DNA of 36,591 bases from Microbacteriaceae bacterium (lineage in GTDB: Bacteria > Actinomycetota > Actinomycetes > Actinomycetales > Microbacteriaceae), in the NCBI GenBank assembly GCA_947444785.1, contig CANFBG010000008.1, positions 1 through 36,591 on the forward strand, in the 5' to 3' direction. This document shows positions 1 to 10,294 of the stretch, piece after piece. Each line of letters opens with the position of its first letter. Positions within the stretch are counted from its first letter, which is position 1. The notes beneath the pieces are model-generated. The model had not been told where the DNA came from. It made no database searches and was given only the letters and a program-made list of their open reading frames with translations. Both the position numbers and the translations under genes were made by a program.

Positions 1-1
1 A

Positions 2-520
2 CTGATCGCCTTGGCCGGATGCGCCGTCACCGCCCCGCAGGCCCCGTCGCCCTCTGGCTCCGCGGCGCAGCCCGCCCCGATCTTCGCAACCGACGAGGAG
101 GCCTTGGCCGCCGCCACGAAGGCCTACGCTGCCTACCTAGCCGTGAGTGATGCAATAACGGCGAATCCGGATGCAGATTCAACACGCATCGCAGATGTAG
201 TGTCTCAGCAAAATATCCAGAACAACGTCGAAGGGTTCTTATCGCTTGCGGCAAAGGGCAGCCGCAGCATTGGTGCAACGGTGCTGGATTCACCGCGGCT
301 TCAAGGGAGCACTGTGGTCGGTGGTCGAGCACATGTTGTCGTCTATTTATGCATTGACGTGTCAGGAATCCGGCTGTATGACGTTTCCGGAGCGGATGTG
401 ACGCCGTCTGGGCGCTCAGATCGAGTCCCGGTTGAGGCGACTCTCGTCAGCAATAGACAGGGAAGTCAAGGACTCCTCGTCGATAGGACAGCGCCGTGGA
501 CCGCCGACTCCTTCTGCTGA
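2..520 (+). CDS. Lipoprotein, 5' end truncated by window edge
   Basis: Frame is open to the window edge; reads LIALAGC|AVTAPQ, a lipobox (LAGC) at the N-terminus; no recognisable catalytic domain. Confidence 0.65.
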   Translation: MIALAGCAVTAPQAPSPSGSAAQPAPIFATDEEALAAATKAYAAYLAVSDAITANPDADSTRIADVVSQQNIQNNVEGFLSLAAKGSRSIGATVLDSPRLQGSTVVGGRAHVVVYLCIDVSGIRLYDVSGADVTPSGRSDRVPVEATLVSNRQGSQGLLVDRTAPWTADSFC

Positions 521-1266
521 GCCTCGCTGTCGGGCTGGTGTTCGCAGTGCTTGGCGGCAATCCTGCAGTGGCAAGTGGGTCCTGCAACGCGGTGAATTTT
601 CTTGAAGGAACGTGCGACGCGGTTGTTTCGGGCGGGGGTGTCGACCTTTCGGGGGAGTCGAGTTCGGGCGGGGGCTCAGATGCTGGGGCCGGTGTGCCTG
701 ATCCGGGCGCCGGGCTGGAGTGCGAGGGGCTTGCCGGGTGCGGGGTGGACCGTCCGCTCGACTTCGTCGTTATTGCCCCGCCGAACGTGACTCTCGACGA
801 CATCGTGAGATTCGTGCCGGAATCGGGAGCCGCAGGGATGGAGCCCTCGGGCTGGATCGTTGTCGGATTGCCGACGAACTTCTTTGCTGACGCATCGCGA
901 CACGTTCAGGCCGGCATCGTGCTCGAACAGCCGGCCGAGGTCAGGTTCACCCCGACCTCATTCACCTGGGACTACGGCGACGGCACCTCGCAAACCGTCG
1001 CTGCGCCGGGCGATACCTGGGCGAACCTCGGGCTCGCCGAATTCAGTGCCACCGAGGCAGGCCACACATTCGTCGATGCCGGCCCCTTCACCATCCGGCT
1101 GGTTGTCGCCTACTCGGCCGAGTATCGGTTCGGAGCGGGCCCGTTCCTCCCGCTCGCGGGAAGTGTGCCCGCATCGACCCTCGAACTGGTGGCGCTCGCG
1201 GGCGACGCACAAACCGTTCTCGTCGGCGGACAGTGCTCTGATTCGCGTCGCGGGCCCGGGTGCTAG
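496..1266 (+). CDS. Secreted protein with PKD-like domain
   Basis: GTG start; signal peptide MDRRLLLLSLAVGLVFAVLGGNPAVAS; PKD-type motif FTWDYGDGTSQTV...HTFVDAGPFTIRLVV; start overlaps the upstream lipoprotein by 25 bp. Confidence 0.75.
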   Translation: MDRRLLLLSLAVGLVFAVLGGNPAVASGSCNAVNFLEGTCDAVVSGGGVDLSGESSSGGGSDAGAGVPDPGAGLECEGLAGCGVDRPLDFVVIAPPNVTLDDIVRFVPESGAAGMEPSGWIVVGLPTNFFADASRHVQAGIVLEQPAEVRFTPTSFTWDYGDGTSQTVAAPGDTWANLGLAEFSATEAGHTFVDAGPFTIRLVVAYSAEYRFGAGPFLPLAGSVPASTLELVALAGDAQTVLVGGQCSDSRRGPGC

Positions 1267-1413
1267 GACAATAAGAAGTGGCTAGGGATTCGGCTATGGG
1301 CCCACGATTCCGTTGATAGCTGATTCCTAAGATCCGGCAGAGCGTTTTCAGCCTAGACATAGACAACGTTCAGGTTAGATCGGGATGCTTACCTTGCTTG
1401 AAAGGAGCACACA

Positions 1414-3072
<1,659 letters not shown>

Positions 3073-3082
3073 ATCAACCAAC

Positions 3083-3120
3083 ACGAATCCCCGAGTCGCT
3101 TGAGCGGCTCGGGGATTCGT
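3083..3120 (+). terminator. Strong stem-loop, likely terminator of the htrA-like gene
   Basis: acgaatccccgagtcgc-ttga-gcggctcggggattcgt: about 17-bp stem with one G:T pair and a 4-nt loop, 10 bp after the stop codon. Confidence 0.8.
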
Positions 3121-3151
3121 CGTTGAATCAGGGGCGCTGAACTGGCTTCGG

Positions 3152-3179
3152 TTGGCCATCAGATCATCTACGGTAGATT
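3152..3179 (+). promoter_or_regulatory. Candidate sigma70-type promoter overlapped by a palindrome
   Basis: TTGGCC-N16-TAGATT; the palindrome ATCTAC-G-GTAGAT (3166-3178) overlaps the -10. Confidence 0.4.
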
Positions 3180-3288
3180 CAGAGTGCCGTAATGGGACAG
3201 CCGGGGTGGGCGGGGGCTCGCGCCGTGCGTCATCCGATTCGCCCCTCGACCCGTGACTCGCAACACGGACCGACCGAGAGTGGAACCA

Positions 3289-4356
3289 ATGAGTGTCAGC
3301 AGTTCAAGCAACACGCCGCCGGGCGTGTCCTACCTGATGCCGGTCTTCAGCGAGGCAACCCACATCGAGGCAGCGCTCGACAGCATTCTGGCCCAGGACT
3401 ACGAGGGAAACTACGACGTCATCGTCGTTCTCGGCGCGAGCTTCGACGGTACGGATGAGATCCTGGAGGCTCGTGCGCGGAGCGACAATCGCATCCGTGT
3501 GCTCGACAACCCCTCGGGCTCTATTCCTGATGCGCTGAACATCGGCCTGGCCGCATCCTTTTATCCCATCATCGTGCGCGTCAGTGCTCGCTCGGTGCTC
3601 GACCCGTCCTACACTCGCGTCGCCGTCGAGGCCCTGTCGCGAACGGATGCCGCAGAGGTTGGCGGCGTCATGCGCGCCGTCGGCACCACCGATTTCGAGA
3701 GGGCTGTCGCCATTGCGTATGACTCTCCGCTGGGACTCATCGGTGAAGAGCGTCATCCCGATAATGCCGAGGGCCAGGCCGAGACCGCGTACCTCGGCGT
3801 ATTTCCGCGGCCGTGGCTGACAAAGATCGGCCCGTTCGACGATGACGCCCACCGCGGGCAGGACTGGGATCTGGGTATGCGCTTGCGTGAAGCCGGAGGA
3901 ATCATCTGGTTCACGCCCAAGATGACTCTCGCCTATCGTCCCCAGCCGAACGCCGAGGAGTTGAGTCGACAGTTCTTCATCACCGGCCTCTGGCGAGGCG
4001 ATCACACTCGGCGATACACGCCTGAGCATCCGGTGCTCTTCTACGCCCGCCCCATCGCGGTTCTTGCCGTGCTCCTGGGCCTACCGCTCGGCTGCCTCGG
4101 CTACCTCGGAGTCGTTGCGGGCGCCCAAGGGTTCGGGGCGTTCATCTCCTGGCTCCTGGTCTGCGGTCTACTGTTGCCGCTCGGCTATTTCCTGACCACG
4201 GTGGTGCTGGCGATCAAATGGGGCATAGCCGCCAACGCCCGAACCGGTGCGGCGCTGATGGTCGTCTTTCCCAGCATTCACTTCAGCTGGGGTGTCGGCT
4301 TCGTCCTGGGCTTCCTGAGATTCGCCAACCCGATCACGGAGCGCTTGGAGGCGTAG
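3289..4356 (+). CDS. Glycosyltransferase family 2 (GT-A) with C-terminal TM helices
   Basis: ATG 3289 (alternative GTG 3253); SYLMPVFSEATHIEAALDSILAQDYEGNYDVIVV, DWDLGMRLREAGG, hydrophobic C-terminus. Confidence 0.88.
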   Translation: MSVSSSSNTPPGVSYLMPVFSEATHIEAALDSILAQDYEGNYDVIVVLGASFDGTDEILEARARSDNRIRVLDNPSGSIPDALNIGLAASFYPIIVRVSARSVLDPSYTRVAVEALSRTDAAEVGGVMRAVGTTDFERAVAIAYDSPLGLIGEERHPDNAEGQAETAYLGVFPRPWLTKIGPFDDDAHRGQDWDLGMRLREAGGIIWFTPKMTLAYRPQPNAEELSRQFFITGLWRGDHTRRYTPEHPVLFYARPIAVLAVLLGLPLGCLGYLGVVAGAQGFGAFISWLLVCGLLLPLGYFLTTVVLAIKWGIAANARTGAALMVVFPSIHFSWGVGFVLGFLRFANPITERLEA

Positions 4357-5087
4357 GGCTCTGCAGGCTTGACGGCGAGTTCCGCGGGGAATTCCTGCGG
4401 AGCGGGCCCGAAGGCGAGCCGGGCGCTGCGAATGATCCGCTTCCCGAGGATGTGGTTGCCTGTGCCGCCGATCACAGCACCGATGCCGAATGGCACGAGG
4501 CGGCCGATAGCCCCGGCGCCCGTGCGCGCGGCGAAGTGTCGCAGAAATGATGACTTCAGGCGGTCGGCGATGGGCCCGAGTGCGGTTCCGGGCAGGGTGC
4601 GGGTGACGAGGGTGCCCCAGTAGGCGCTGCGGGATACACCGACGCCGGAGACCTGGCCGGCGAGCTGGCGAACGAGATCGGCCCCGGCCGTGCCCAGCAT
4701 CATCGACATCACCAGCATCCGGGCCCGCTCGGGTTCTTCGACGGCGATGCCGTGCACTTCGGTCACCGACTGGGCGAACAGGGCGCTGGCCTCAAGAAAC
4801 CCTGCCGTCTCGGCCCCGGTCAGGGCCAGCGTGAGGCCCCAGCTGACGCCTGGCACGACAGAACTTGCACCGACTGCGGCCCCGCCGGTCGTGACGGCCG
4901 CGAGAAACCGGGTCTCCAGGATGCGGATGATCCGCTCGGGGGACGCATCCGGATACCGGCGGCGAATCGAGCGGATGTGGGCGAGCACCACGGGCCGATG
5001 GATGCTGAGGGCTCCATCGACGGTGCGAGCCAGTCGCGGATGCAAAGAATTCTCGGTGGTAATCAAGGAATCTGGTTGGGCATCCAT
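4278..5087 (-). CDS. Conserved membrane-associated hypothetical protein, possibly EcsC-like
   Basis: 269-aa ORF with Gly-rich amphipathic segments (GGAAVGASSVVPGVSWGLTLALTGAETAGF); 3' end overlaps the convergent glycosyltransferase by 79 bp. Confidence 0.65.
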   Translation of the reverse strand: MDAQPDSLITTENSLHPRLARTVDGALSIHRPVVLAHIRSIRRRYPDASPERIIRILETRFLAAVTTGGAAVGASSVVPGVSWGLTLALTGAETAGFLEASALFAQSVTEVHGIAVEEPERARMLVMSMMLGTAGADLVRQLAGQVSGVGVSRSAYWGTLVTRTLPGTALGPIADRLKSSFLRHFAARTGAGAIGRLVPFGIGAVIGGTGNHILGKRIIRSARLAFGPAPQEFPAELAVKPAEPYASKRSVIGLANLRKPRTKPTPQLK

Positions 5088-5155
5088 GACTACAGGCTAT
5101 GTGTAAAGTTCTTGCCGGGGGCAATCCGTTTCATCCGTTTGAGAGGCCCCACGTC

Positions 5156-6613
5156 ATGAGTGCTCCGAGTCCCACCGTTCTGAACCCGCACCGGTGGTTG
5201 ATCCTTGCGGTCATGCTGGCGGCCGAGATCATGGACCTCCTCGATTCGACGGTCGTGAACGTTGCCGGCCCGTCGCTCGAGAGTCAGCTCGGCGCCAACC
5301 CGACCCAGCTCCAATGGGTGATCGGCGGCTATGCGTTGACATTGGGAGCCGGCCTCATCCTGGGCGGCAGGCTCGGCGACCGCTTTGGTCGACGCTCCAT
5401 GTTCCTGTTCGGCCTCATCGGCTTCACCGCTGCGTCCCTTCTCTGCGCGATCGCCCCCAGCATTGAATTGCTCATCGTCTTCCGCCTCGTGCAGGGACTC
5501 CTTGCCGCGATGCTGCTGCCCCAGGGGTTCGGCCTGATCCGGGCCGCGTTCCCGCCAGAGGAGATCGGCAAGGCATTCGCCGTCTTCGGCCCCGTCTTCG
5601 GACTCGGCGGCATCCTCGGCCCGATCATCGGTGGCGGGCTGATTCAGGCGGACCTCTTCGGCACCGGCTGGCGCTTCGTGTTCCTCGTGAACGTGCCCAT
5701 CGGCATCATCGCCGCGGTGATCGCATGGCGACTGGTGCCGCGCACCCCGGGGAATGCGGCCGTGAAGATCGACCTCGTGGGGTCGGCGATCATCGCCGTC
5801 TCATCGGGGCTGCTGGTCTGGCCGCTCATTCAAGGACAGGCGGCCGGCTGGCCGGCCTGGACCTTCGCGTCGATCGCCGCATCCTTCGTGGGCTTCGCCC
5901 TCTTCGCCCTGCAGCAGCGAGCCAGTGCTGCCCGGGGCGGTACCCCGCTGGTAACCCCTACCCTGTTCCAGAAGTCCTCCTACACGGCCGGCCTCGGCGG
6001 AATCGCGCTCTTCTTCGCCGGCATGATCGGTGTGCAGCTCGTTCTGACGCTGTTCCTTCAGATCGGGGAGAATTTCAGCGCGGGTGAGGCCGGACTCGGC
6101 AATCTCCCCCTCGCGATCGGCAGCGGCATCGGCGGTGCCATCAGCGGCGCCGTGCTGGCAGACAAGCTCGGGCGCAGTGTGCTGCAGATCGGAGCCCTCA
6201 TCCAGCTCGGGGGAGCGGCGCTGCTCTACTTCGCGCTGTCGAACCTCGACGCGTTCTCGATCTGGCAGCTTGTTCCCGGCATGCTGATCGCCGGCCTCGG
6301 CACCGGCCTCGTCATTGCGGCGCTCTTCAACGTTCTCCTGGGCTCGGTCGAGGATCACGAGGTCGGCTCGGCTTCGGGGCTGCTCACCGCCGTGCAGTCG
6401 ATCGCCTCCTCTGTCGGCGTGGCCATCTTCGGCTCGGCCTTCTTCGCCAGTGTGGCCCTCGGGCAGCCGGGCGAGGGGTTCCGCAACGCCCTGCTGATCC
6501 AGGGCGCCCTGGTCGTCGTCTTCATTGCGATCTCGCCCCTGTTTCCGCGGCGCGCCCGCCCGGAGGGTGAGGAGCCGCAGGCCGCCCCCGAGGCTGTGGG
6601 TGCCGCCGGCTAA
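5156..6613 (+). CDS. MFS transporter, DHA2 (EmrB/QacA) 14-TM family
   Basis: ATG 5156; MDLLDSTVVNVAGPSLESQLGA, GGRLGDRFGRRSMFLFGL, multiple TM segments. Confidence 0.93.
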   Translation: MSAPSPTVLNPHRWLILAVMLAAEIMDLLDSTVVNVAGPSLESQLGANPTQLQWVIGGYALTLGAGLILGGRLGDRFGRRSMFLFGLIGFTAASLLCAIAPSIELLIVFRLVQGLLAAMLLPQGFGLIRAAFPPEEIGKAFAVFGPVFGLGGILGPIIGGGLIQADLFGTGWRFVFLVNVPIGIIAAVIAWRLVPRTPGNAAVKIDLVGSAIIAVSSGLLVWPLIQGQAAGWPAWTFASIAASFVGFALFALQQRASAARGGTPLVTPTLFQKSSYTAGLGGIALFFAGMIGVQLVLTLFLQIGENFSAGEAGLGNLPLAIGSGIGGAISGAVLADKLGRSVLQIGALIQLGGAALLYFALSNLDAFSIWQLVPGMLIAGLGTGLVIAALFNVLLGSVEDHEVGSASGLLTAVQSIASSVGVAIFGSAFFASVALGQPGEGFRNALLIQGALVVVFIAISPLFPRRARPEGEEPQAAPEAVGAAG

Positions 6614-6678
6614 CCACTGGTCAACTCGGGTTTCCGGACTCTGGGTTTTCTCCGAGGTCGAGCACGTATCGTCGAGGA

Positions 6679-7185
6679 ATGAACCGTCAGCCTCTCGCCC
6701 CCATCACTCCGCAGCCCGGCCAGGAATCCGTCTGGGACTACCCCCGGCCGCCCCGGGTAGAGGCTACGCGCGACCGCATCGTGATCGAGTTCGGCGGGGT
6801 TGTGCTGCTGGACACCACGGATGCCGTGCGCGTGCTGGAGACGAGCCATCCGCCGGTCTACTACGTGCCGATCGACGCCGTCGAGGGTGGGGCGCTCGAG
6901 CCTGCCCGGGGGCAGTCCTTCTGCGAGTTCAAGGGCATGGCCGGGTACCTGACCGTGGTGGGCCCCAAGGGCCTTCGAGCCGAGGGGGCAGCCTGGTACT
7001 ACTCGAACCCGAATGAGGGCTACGAGGTTTTGAAGGACCGGGTGGCGATCTACCCCTCGGCCATGGACCGCTGCACGGTGAACGGCGAGGTCGTTCAGGC
7101 GCAGGAGGGTGACTTCTACGGCGGCTGGATCACATCGAAGGTTGTCGGACCATTCAAGGGAGCGCCGGGAACCCTCGGCTGGTAA
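6679..7185 (+). CDS. DUF427 domain-containing protein
   Basis: ESVWDYPRPPRVEATRDRIVIEFGGVVLLDTTDAVRVLETSHPPVYYVP...FCEFKG...WYYSNPNEGYEVLKDRVAIYPS is typical of DUF427. Confidence 0.9.
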   Translation: MNRQPLAPITPQPGQESVWDYPRPPRVEATRDRIVIEFGGVVLLDTTDAVRVLETSHPPVYYVPIDAVEGGALEPARGQSFCEFKGMAGYLTVVGPKGLRAEGAAWYYSNPNEGYEVLKDRVAIYPSAMDRCTVNGEVVQAQEGDFYGGWITSKVVGPFKGAPGTLGW

Positions 7186-7197
7186 GGCGCATGGTTC

Positions 7198-7252
7198 TCG
7201 GGCCTCGGGCCTCGGGTCTCCGGTCTCGGTTTGGGGTCTCGGGTTTCGGCCC
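7198..7252. repeat. Degenerate 7-bp tandem repeat (TCGGGYC)n
   Basis: tcgggcc tcgggcc tcgggtc tccggtc tcggttt ggggtc tcgggtt tcggccc, between the DUF427 stop and the DUF3097 stop. Confidence 0.75.
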
Positions 7253-7263
7253 GATCCGCCCGG

Positions 7264-8109
7264 CTACTCGCTCGTGACGAAGTCGATCAGCTGCTCGACG
7301 CGGCCCAGCAGCTCCGGCTCGAGATCGGTGTAGGTCGAGACCCGGCCCAGGATGCGCTGCCACGCCCGGGCGATGTCGGCCTGATCTTCGTGCGGCCAGC
7401 CGAAGGCCGTGCAGATGCCGTGCTTCCATTCGATCGAGCGGGGTACGACGGGCCAGGCGGCGATACCGAGCCGCGCCGGCTTCACCGACTGCCAGACATC
7501 GACATACGGATGCCCGAGAACGATCACGCTGTCCTGGAACGGACCCCGGGCCACGGCATCGGCGATGCGGCTCTCCTTGGAGTTCGGCACGAGGTGGTCG
7601 ACGAGCACTCCCACCCGACGCCCCGGGCCCGGCTTGAACTCGGCCAAGACATCGGCGAGATGGTCGACGCCCTCGAGGTACTCGACAACGACGCCCTCGC
7701 CCCGCAGGTCTGAGCCCCAGACCTTCTCGACGAGCTCGGCGTCGTGCCGGCCCTCGACGAAGATGCGGCTGGCGCGAGCGACGCGGGCACGCTCCTGCGG
7801 CGCCGCGATCGAGCCCGATGCGGTGCGGCCGAGGCTGTGCGCATCCTTCGTGCGGGGGGCGCGCACTGCGACGGGGGTTCCCTCGAAGAGGAAGCCGGGG
7901 CCGAGCGGGAACATGCGTCGGCGGCCCTTGCGATCTTCGAGTTCGACCATGCGGCCCTCGATGCGCACGACAGAGCCGACGAAGTCGGTCGAGACCTCTT
8001 CCAGCACGAGATCGGGCAGGGCCTCAACGATCGGCAGCACGGCCTTGGGGGCCCGGCGGGTGAAGTCTGCGAGCACATCTGAGCCGTACCGGTCGTCGTT
8101 GTCTGTCAC
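7264..8109 (-). CDS. DUF3097 family protein
   Basis: MTDNDDRYGSDVLADFTRRAPKAVLPIVEALPDLVLEEV...GFVGSVVRIEG-like N-terminus and toprim-like core FVEGRHDAELVEKVWG, typical of the actinobacterial DUF3097 family. Confidence 0.88.
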   Translation of the reverse strand: MTDNDDRYGSDVLADFTRRAPKAVLPIVEALPDLVLEEVSTDFVGSVVRIEGRMVELEDRKGRRRMFPLGPGFLFEGTPVAVRAPRTKDAHSLGRTASGSIAAPQERARVARASRIFVEGRHDAELVEKVWGSDLRGEGVVVEYLEGVDHLADVLAEFKPGPGRRVGVLVDHLVPNSKESRIADAVARGPFQDSVIVLGHPYVDVWQSVKPARLGIAAWPVVPRSIEWKHGICTAFGWPHEDQADIARAWQRILGRVSTYTDLEPELLGRVEQLIDFVTSE

Positions 8110-8191
8110 CTGTTCAGGCTAACAACAGGGGTCGGGATCGCCGCTGAGGCTCGCTCGGAGGCACGGGATCTCCGACGGGCGTAGCGTAGTA

Positions 8192-8214
8192 GTCGTATCG
8201 ATTCGATTTACGAC
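8192..8214 (+). promoter_or_regulatory. Imperfect palindrome upstream of the aldo/keto reductase, candidate operator
   Basis: GTCGTA-TCGATTCGATT-TACGAC: 6-bp outer arms, inner TCGA repeats, 14 bp upstream of the ATG. Confidence 0.4.
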
Positions 8215-8228
8215 GAGAGCGAGCCACA

Positions 8229-9269
8229 ATGAAGTACCGCAATCTAGGAAACTCCGGCACGATCGTCTCCGAGTTCGCGCTCGGCACGATGACCTTTGGC
8301 CCGGAGGCGAGCGAGCAGGTCTCGCACGAGATCCTCGACACGTACGTCGCCGCGGGCGGCAACTTCGTCGACACGGCCGACGTCTACGGCAACCCCGGCG
8401 GCCACTCCGAGGAGATCGTCGGCCGCTGGCTCACGGCCCACCCGACCGAGGCAGCCCAGGTCGTACTCACCACGAAGGGCCGCTTCCCGATGGGCGCCGG
8501 CCCGAACGACCTCGGACTCTCTCGCAGACACCTCGGCCGCGCGCTGGATGACTCACTCACCCGCCTCGGCGTCGAGCAGATCGACCTCTACCAGATGCAC
8601 GCGTGGGACGCCTCGACGCCCATCGCCGAGACGCTGCGCTTTCTCGATGACGCGATCTCCGCGGGCAAGATCGGCCACTACGGCTTCTCGAACTTCCTCG
8701 GCTGGCAGCTGACGAAGGCCGTGCACGTCGCCGCGGCCCACGGCTTCGCCCCGCCGGTCTCCCTGCAGCCGCAGTACAGCCTGCTGGTGCGAGACATCGA
8801 GCACGAGATCGTTCCCGCCGCTCTGGATGCCGCGATCGGCCTGCTGCCCTGGTCGCCCCTCGCGGGTGGCTGGCTGAGTGGAAAGTACCTGCGCGACACC
8901 CTGCCGACGGGTGCGACCCGCCTCGGGGAGAACCCGAACCGCGGTATGGAGGCCTGGCCTGACCGCAACTCCGACCCCCGCACCTGGGCTGTCATCGAGG
9001 CCGTCGCCGCGGTGGCCGCAACCCACGGCGCATCCTCGGCCCAGGTTGCCCTCGCCTGGCTCGGCGCCCAGCCGGGAGTCACCTCGGTGATCCTCGGAGC
9101 GCGCACCGTCGCCCAGCTCGCCGACAACCTCGGCGCGTCAGCCCTGGAGCTCTCGGCAACAGAGCATGACGCCCTGACCGAGATCAGCTCCCCGCGGGTC
9201 GCCGAGTACCCCTACGGAGTGCAGGGTGTCGCCCAGCGCCATCGCGCCCTGGGTGGCGGCCGGGCCTAG
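8229..9269 (+). CDS. Aldo/keto reductase
   Basis: MKYRNLGNSGTIVSEFALGTMTFG, NFVDTADVYG, DLYQMHAWD, GARTVAQLADNLGA. Confidence 0.95.
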   Translation: MKYRNLGNSGTIVSEFALGTMTFGPEASEQVSHEILDTYVAAGGNFVDTADVYGNPGGHSEEIVGRWLTAHPTEAAQVVLTTKGRFPMGAGPNDLGLSRRHLGRALDDSLTRLGVEQIDLYQMHAWDASTPIAETLRFLDDAISAGKIGHYGFSNFLGWQLTKAVHVAAAHGFAPPVSLQPQYSLLVRDIEHEIVPAALDAAIGLLPWSPLAGGWLSGKYLRDTLPTGATRLGENPNRGMEAWPDRNSDPRTWAVIEAVAAVAATHGASSAQVALAWLGAQPGVTSVILGARTVAQLADNLGASALELSATEHDALTEISSPRVAEYPYGVQGVAQRHRALGGGRA

Positions 9270-9374
9270 GCGCGCTGAGTTAGGACGCATGGGCAGGACT
9301 GACGCTCACAACGACATCGACCGCCGTTGCTCTTGCATCTCGAAATGTCAGTCGGTAGCCGCCGCGAGCGGAAC

Positions 9375-9701
9375 TCAGGACTGGAAGTAGAGGTGCGAGT
9401 GCAGTCGGCAGCCCTCGTTGAACTCGGCGGCACAGGTGGGGCAGGCGTCGACCTGGAGGTAGGCCTTGATCGAAAGTTCTGTCTTGCAGACTCCGCAGAG
9501 CAGGGCCTTCTCGTCGCGCCGGTCGAGGGGCCACTGCTCGGCGGGGTGCGTTGCGGTCTGCTCGTGACAGAGATGGCACGGGTAATAGAGCTGACAACAG
9601 GCGAACTTGATGGCGATGACGTCTTTGGTCGTGCCGTAGTGCACGCAGCGCGTCTCGTCGTCGATGGCGGGGCCATAGACCGTGGGACCGGAGAAGATCA
9701 A
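9375..9701 (-). CDS. CHY-type zinc-finger protein
   Basis: VYGPAIDDETRCVHYGTTKDVIAIKFACCQLYYPCHLCHEQ...CGVCKTEL...CPTCAAEFNEGCRLH: Cys/His pattern of the CHY zinc finger; TTG start overlaps the bioN stop (TTGA). Confidence 0.85.
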   Translation of the reverse strand: MIFSGPTVYGPAIDDETRCVHYGTTKDVIAIKFACCQLYYPCHLCHEQTATHPAEQWPLDRRDEKALLCGVCKTELSIKAYLQVDACPTCAAEFNEGCRLHSHLYFQS

Positions 9702-10294
9702 TCGATGCCCCGGGCGGCGAGGGCGTCGGCGAGCTCGTCGGAGTGCTTCAGCGACAGGATCAGCAGCGGCACGACGAAGGTGGCGGGGCGCACGGGCACG
9801 CCGCGCGCGCGTTGGGCGTCGCGGATTCTCGTCGCGATTCCCATGATGACCGGGATCGTTGTGATCGTCATGCCGAGGAGCAGGCCGACCCTGGCGGGGT
9901 CTACGCCGAAGCGGCGAAGCGGCCCCAGGGCGTGCTCCGTCGCATCCAGGAGGGCGGGGATTCGGGTCGTGAGCGTGATCAGGGCGGCGAGCACGATGAC
10001 CGCGAGGACGCGGCCGGTGTTCGTTGCTGCGGCCAGCGGCGGCAAGAAGATCAGCTGCGTGACCAGCATGATCACGATCACCCAGCGCACGACGGAGATC
10101 TGGGCGAGGAGCGTGCCCAGGCCGAGACCGGCGGCGAGGTAGCCGATGATCGCCAGGGCGGCGGCCACCGGAACGGTGAACGGGTTCTCGGCGGAGAGGG
10201 TGATCGCCAGCGCGACGATCATGAAGACGAGCACCTTGGCTCCGGCCGGTGCACGGTGCAGCGGGCTGGTGCCCTCCCGGTACAGGGCGATCAC
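9698..10294 (-). CDS. bioN: ECF transporter transmembrane component (EcfT/BioN-like)
   Basis: MIALYREGTSPLHRAPAGAKVLVFMIVALAI...LLLILSLKHSDELADALAARGID: EcfT fold and A-R-G motif; 4-bp overlap with bioM. Confidence 0.88.
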   Translation of the reverse strand: MIALYREGTSPLHRAPAGAKVLVFMIVALAITLSAENPFTVPVAAALAIIGYLAAGLGLGTLLAQISVVRWVIVIMLVTQLIFLPPLAAATNTGRVLAVIVLAALITLTTRIPALLDATEHALGPLRRFGVDPARVGLLLGMTITTIPVIMGIATRIRDAQRARGVPVRPATFVVPLLILSLKHSDELADALAARGID

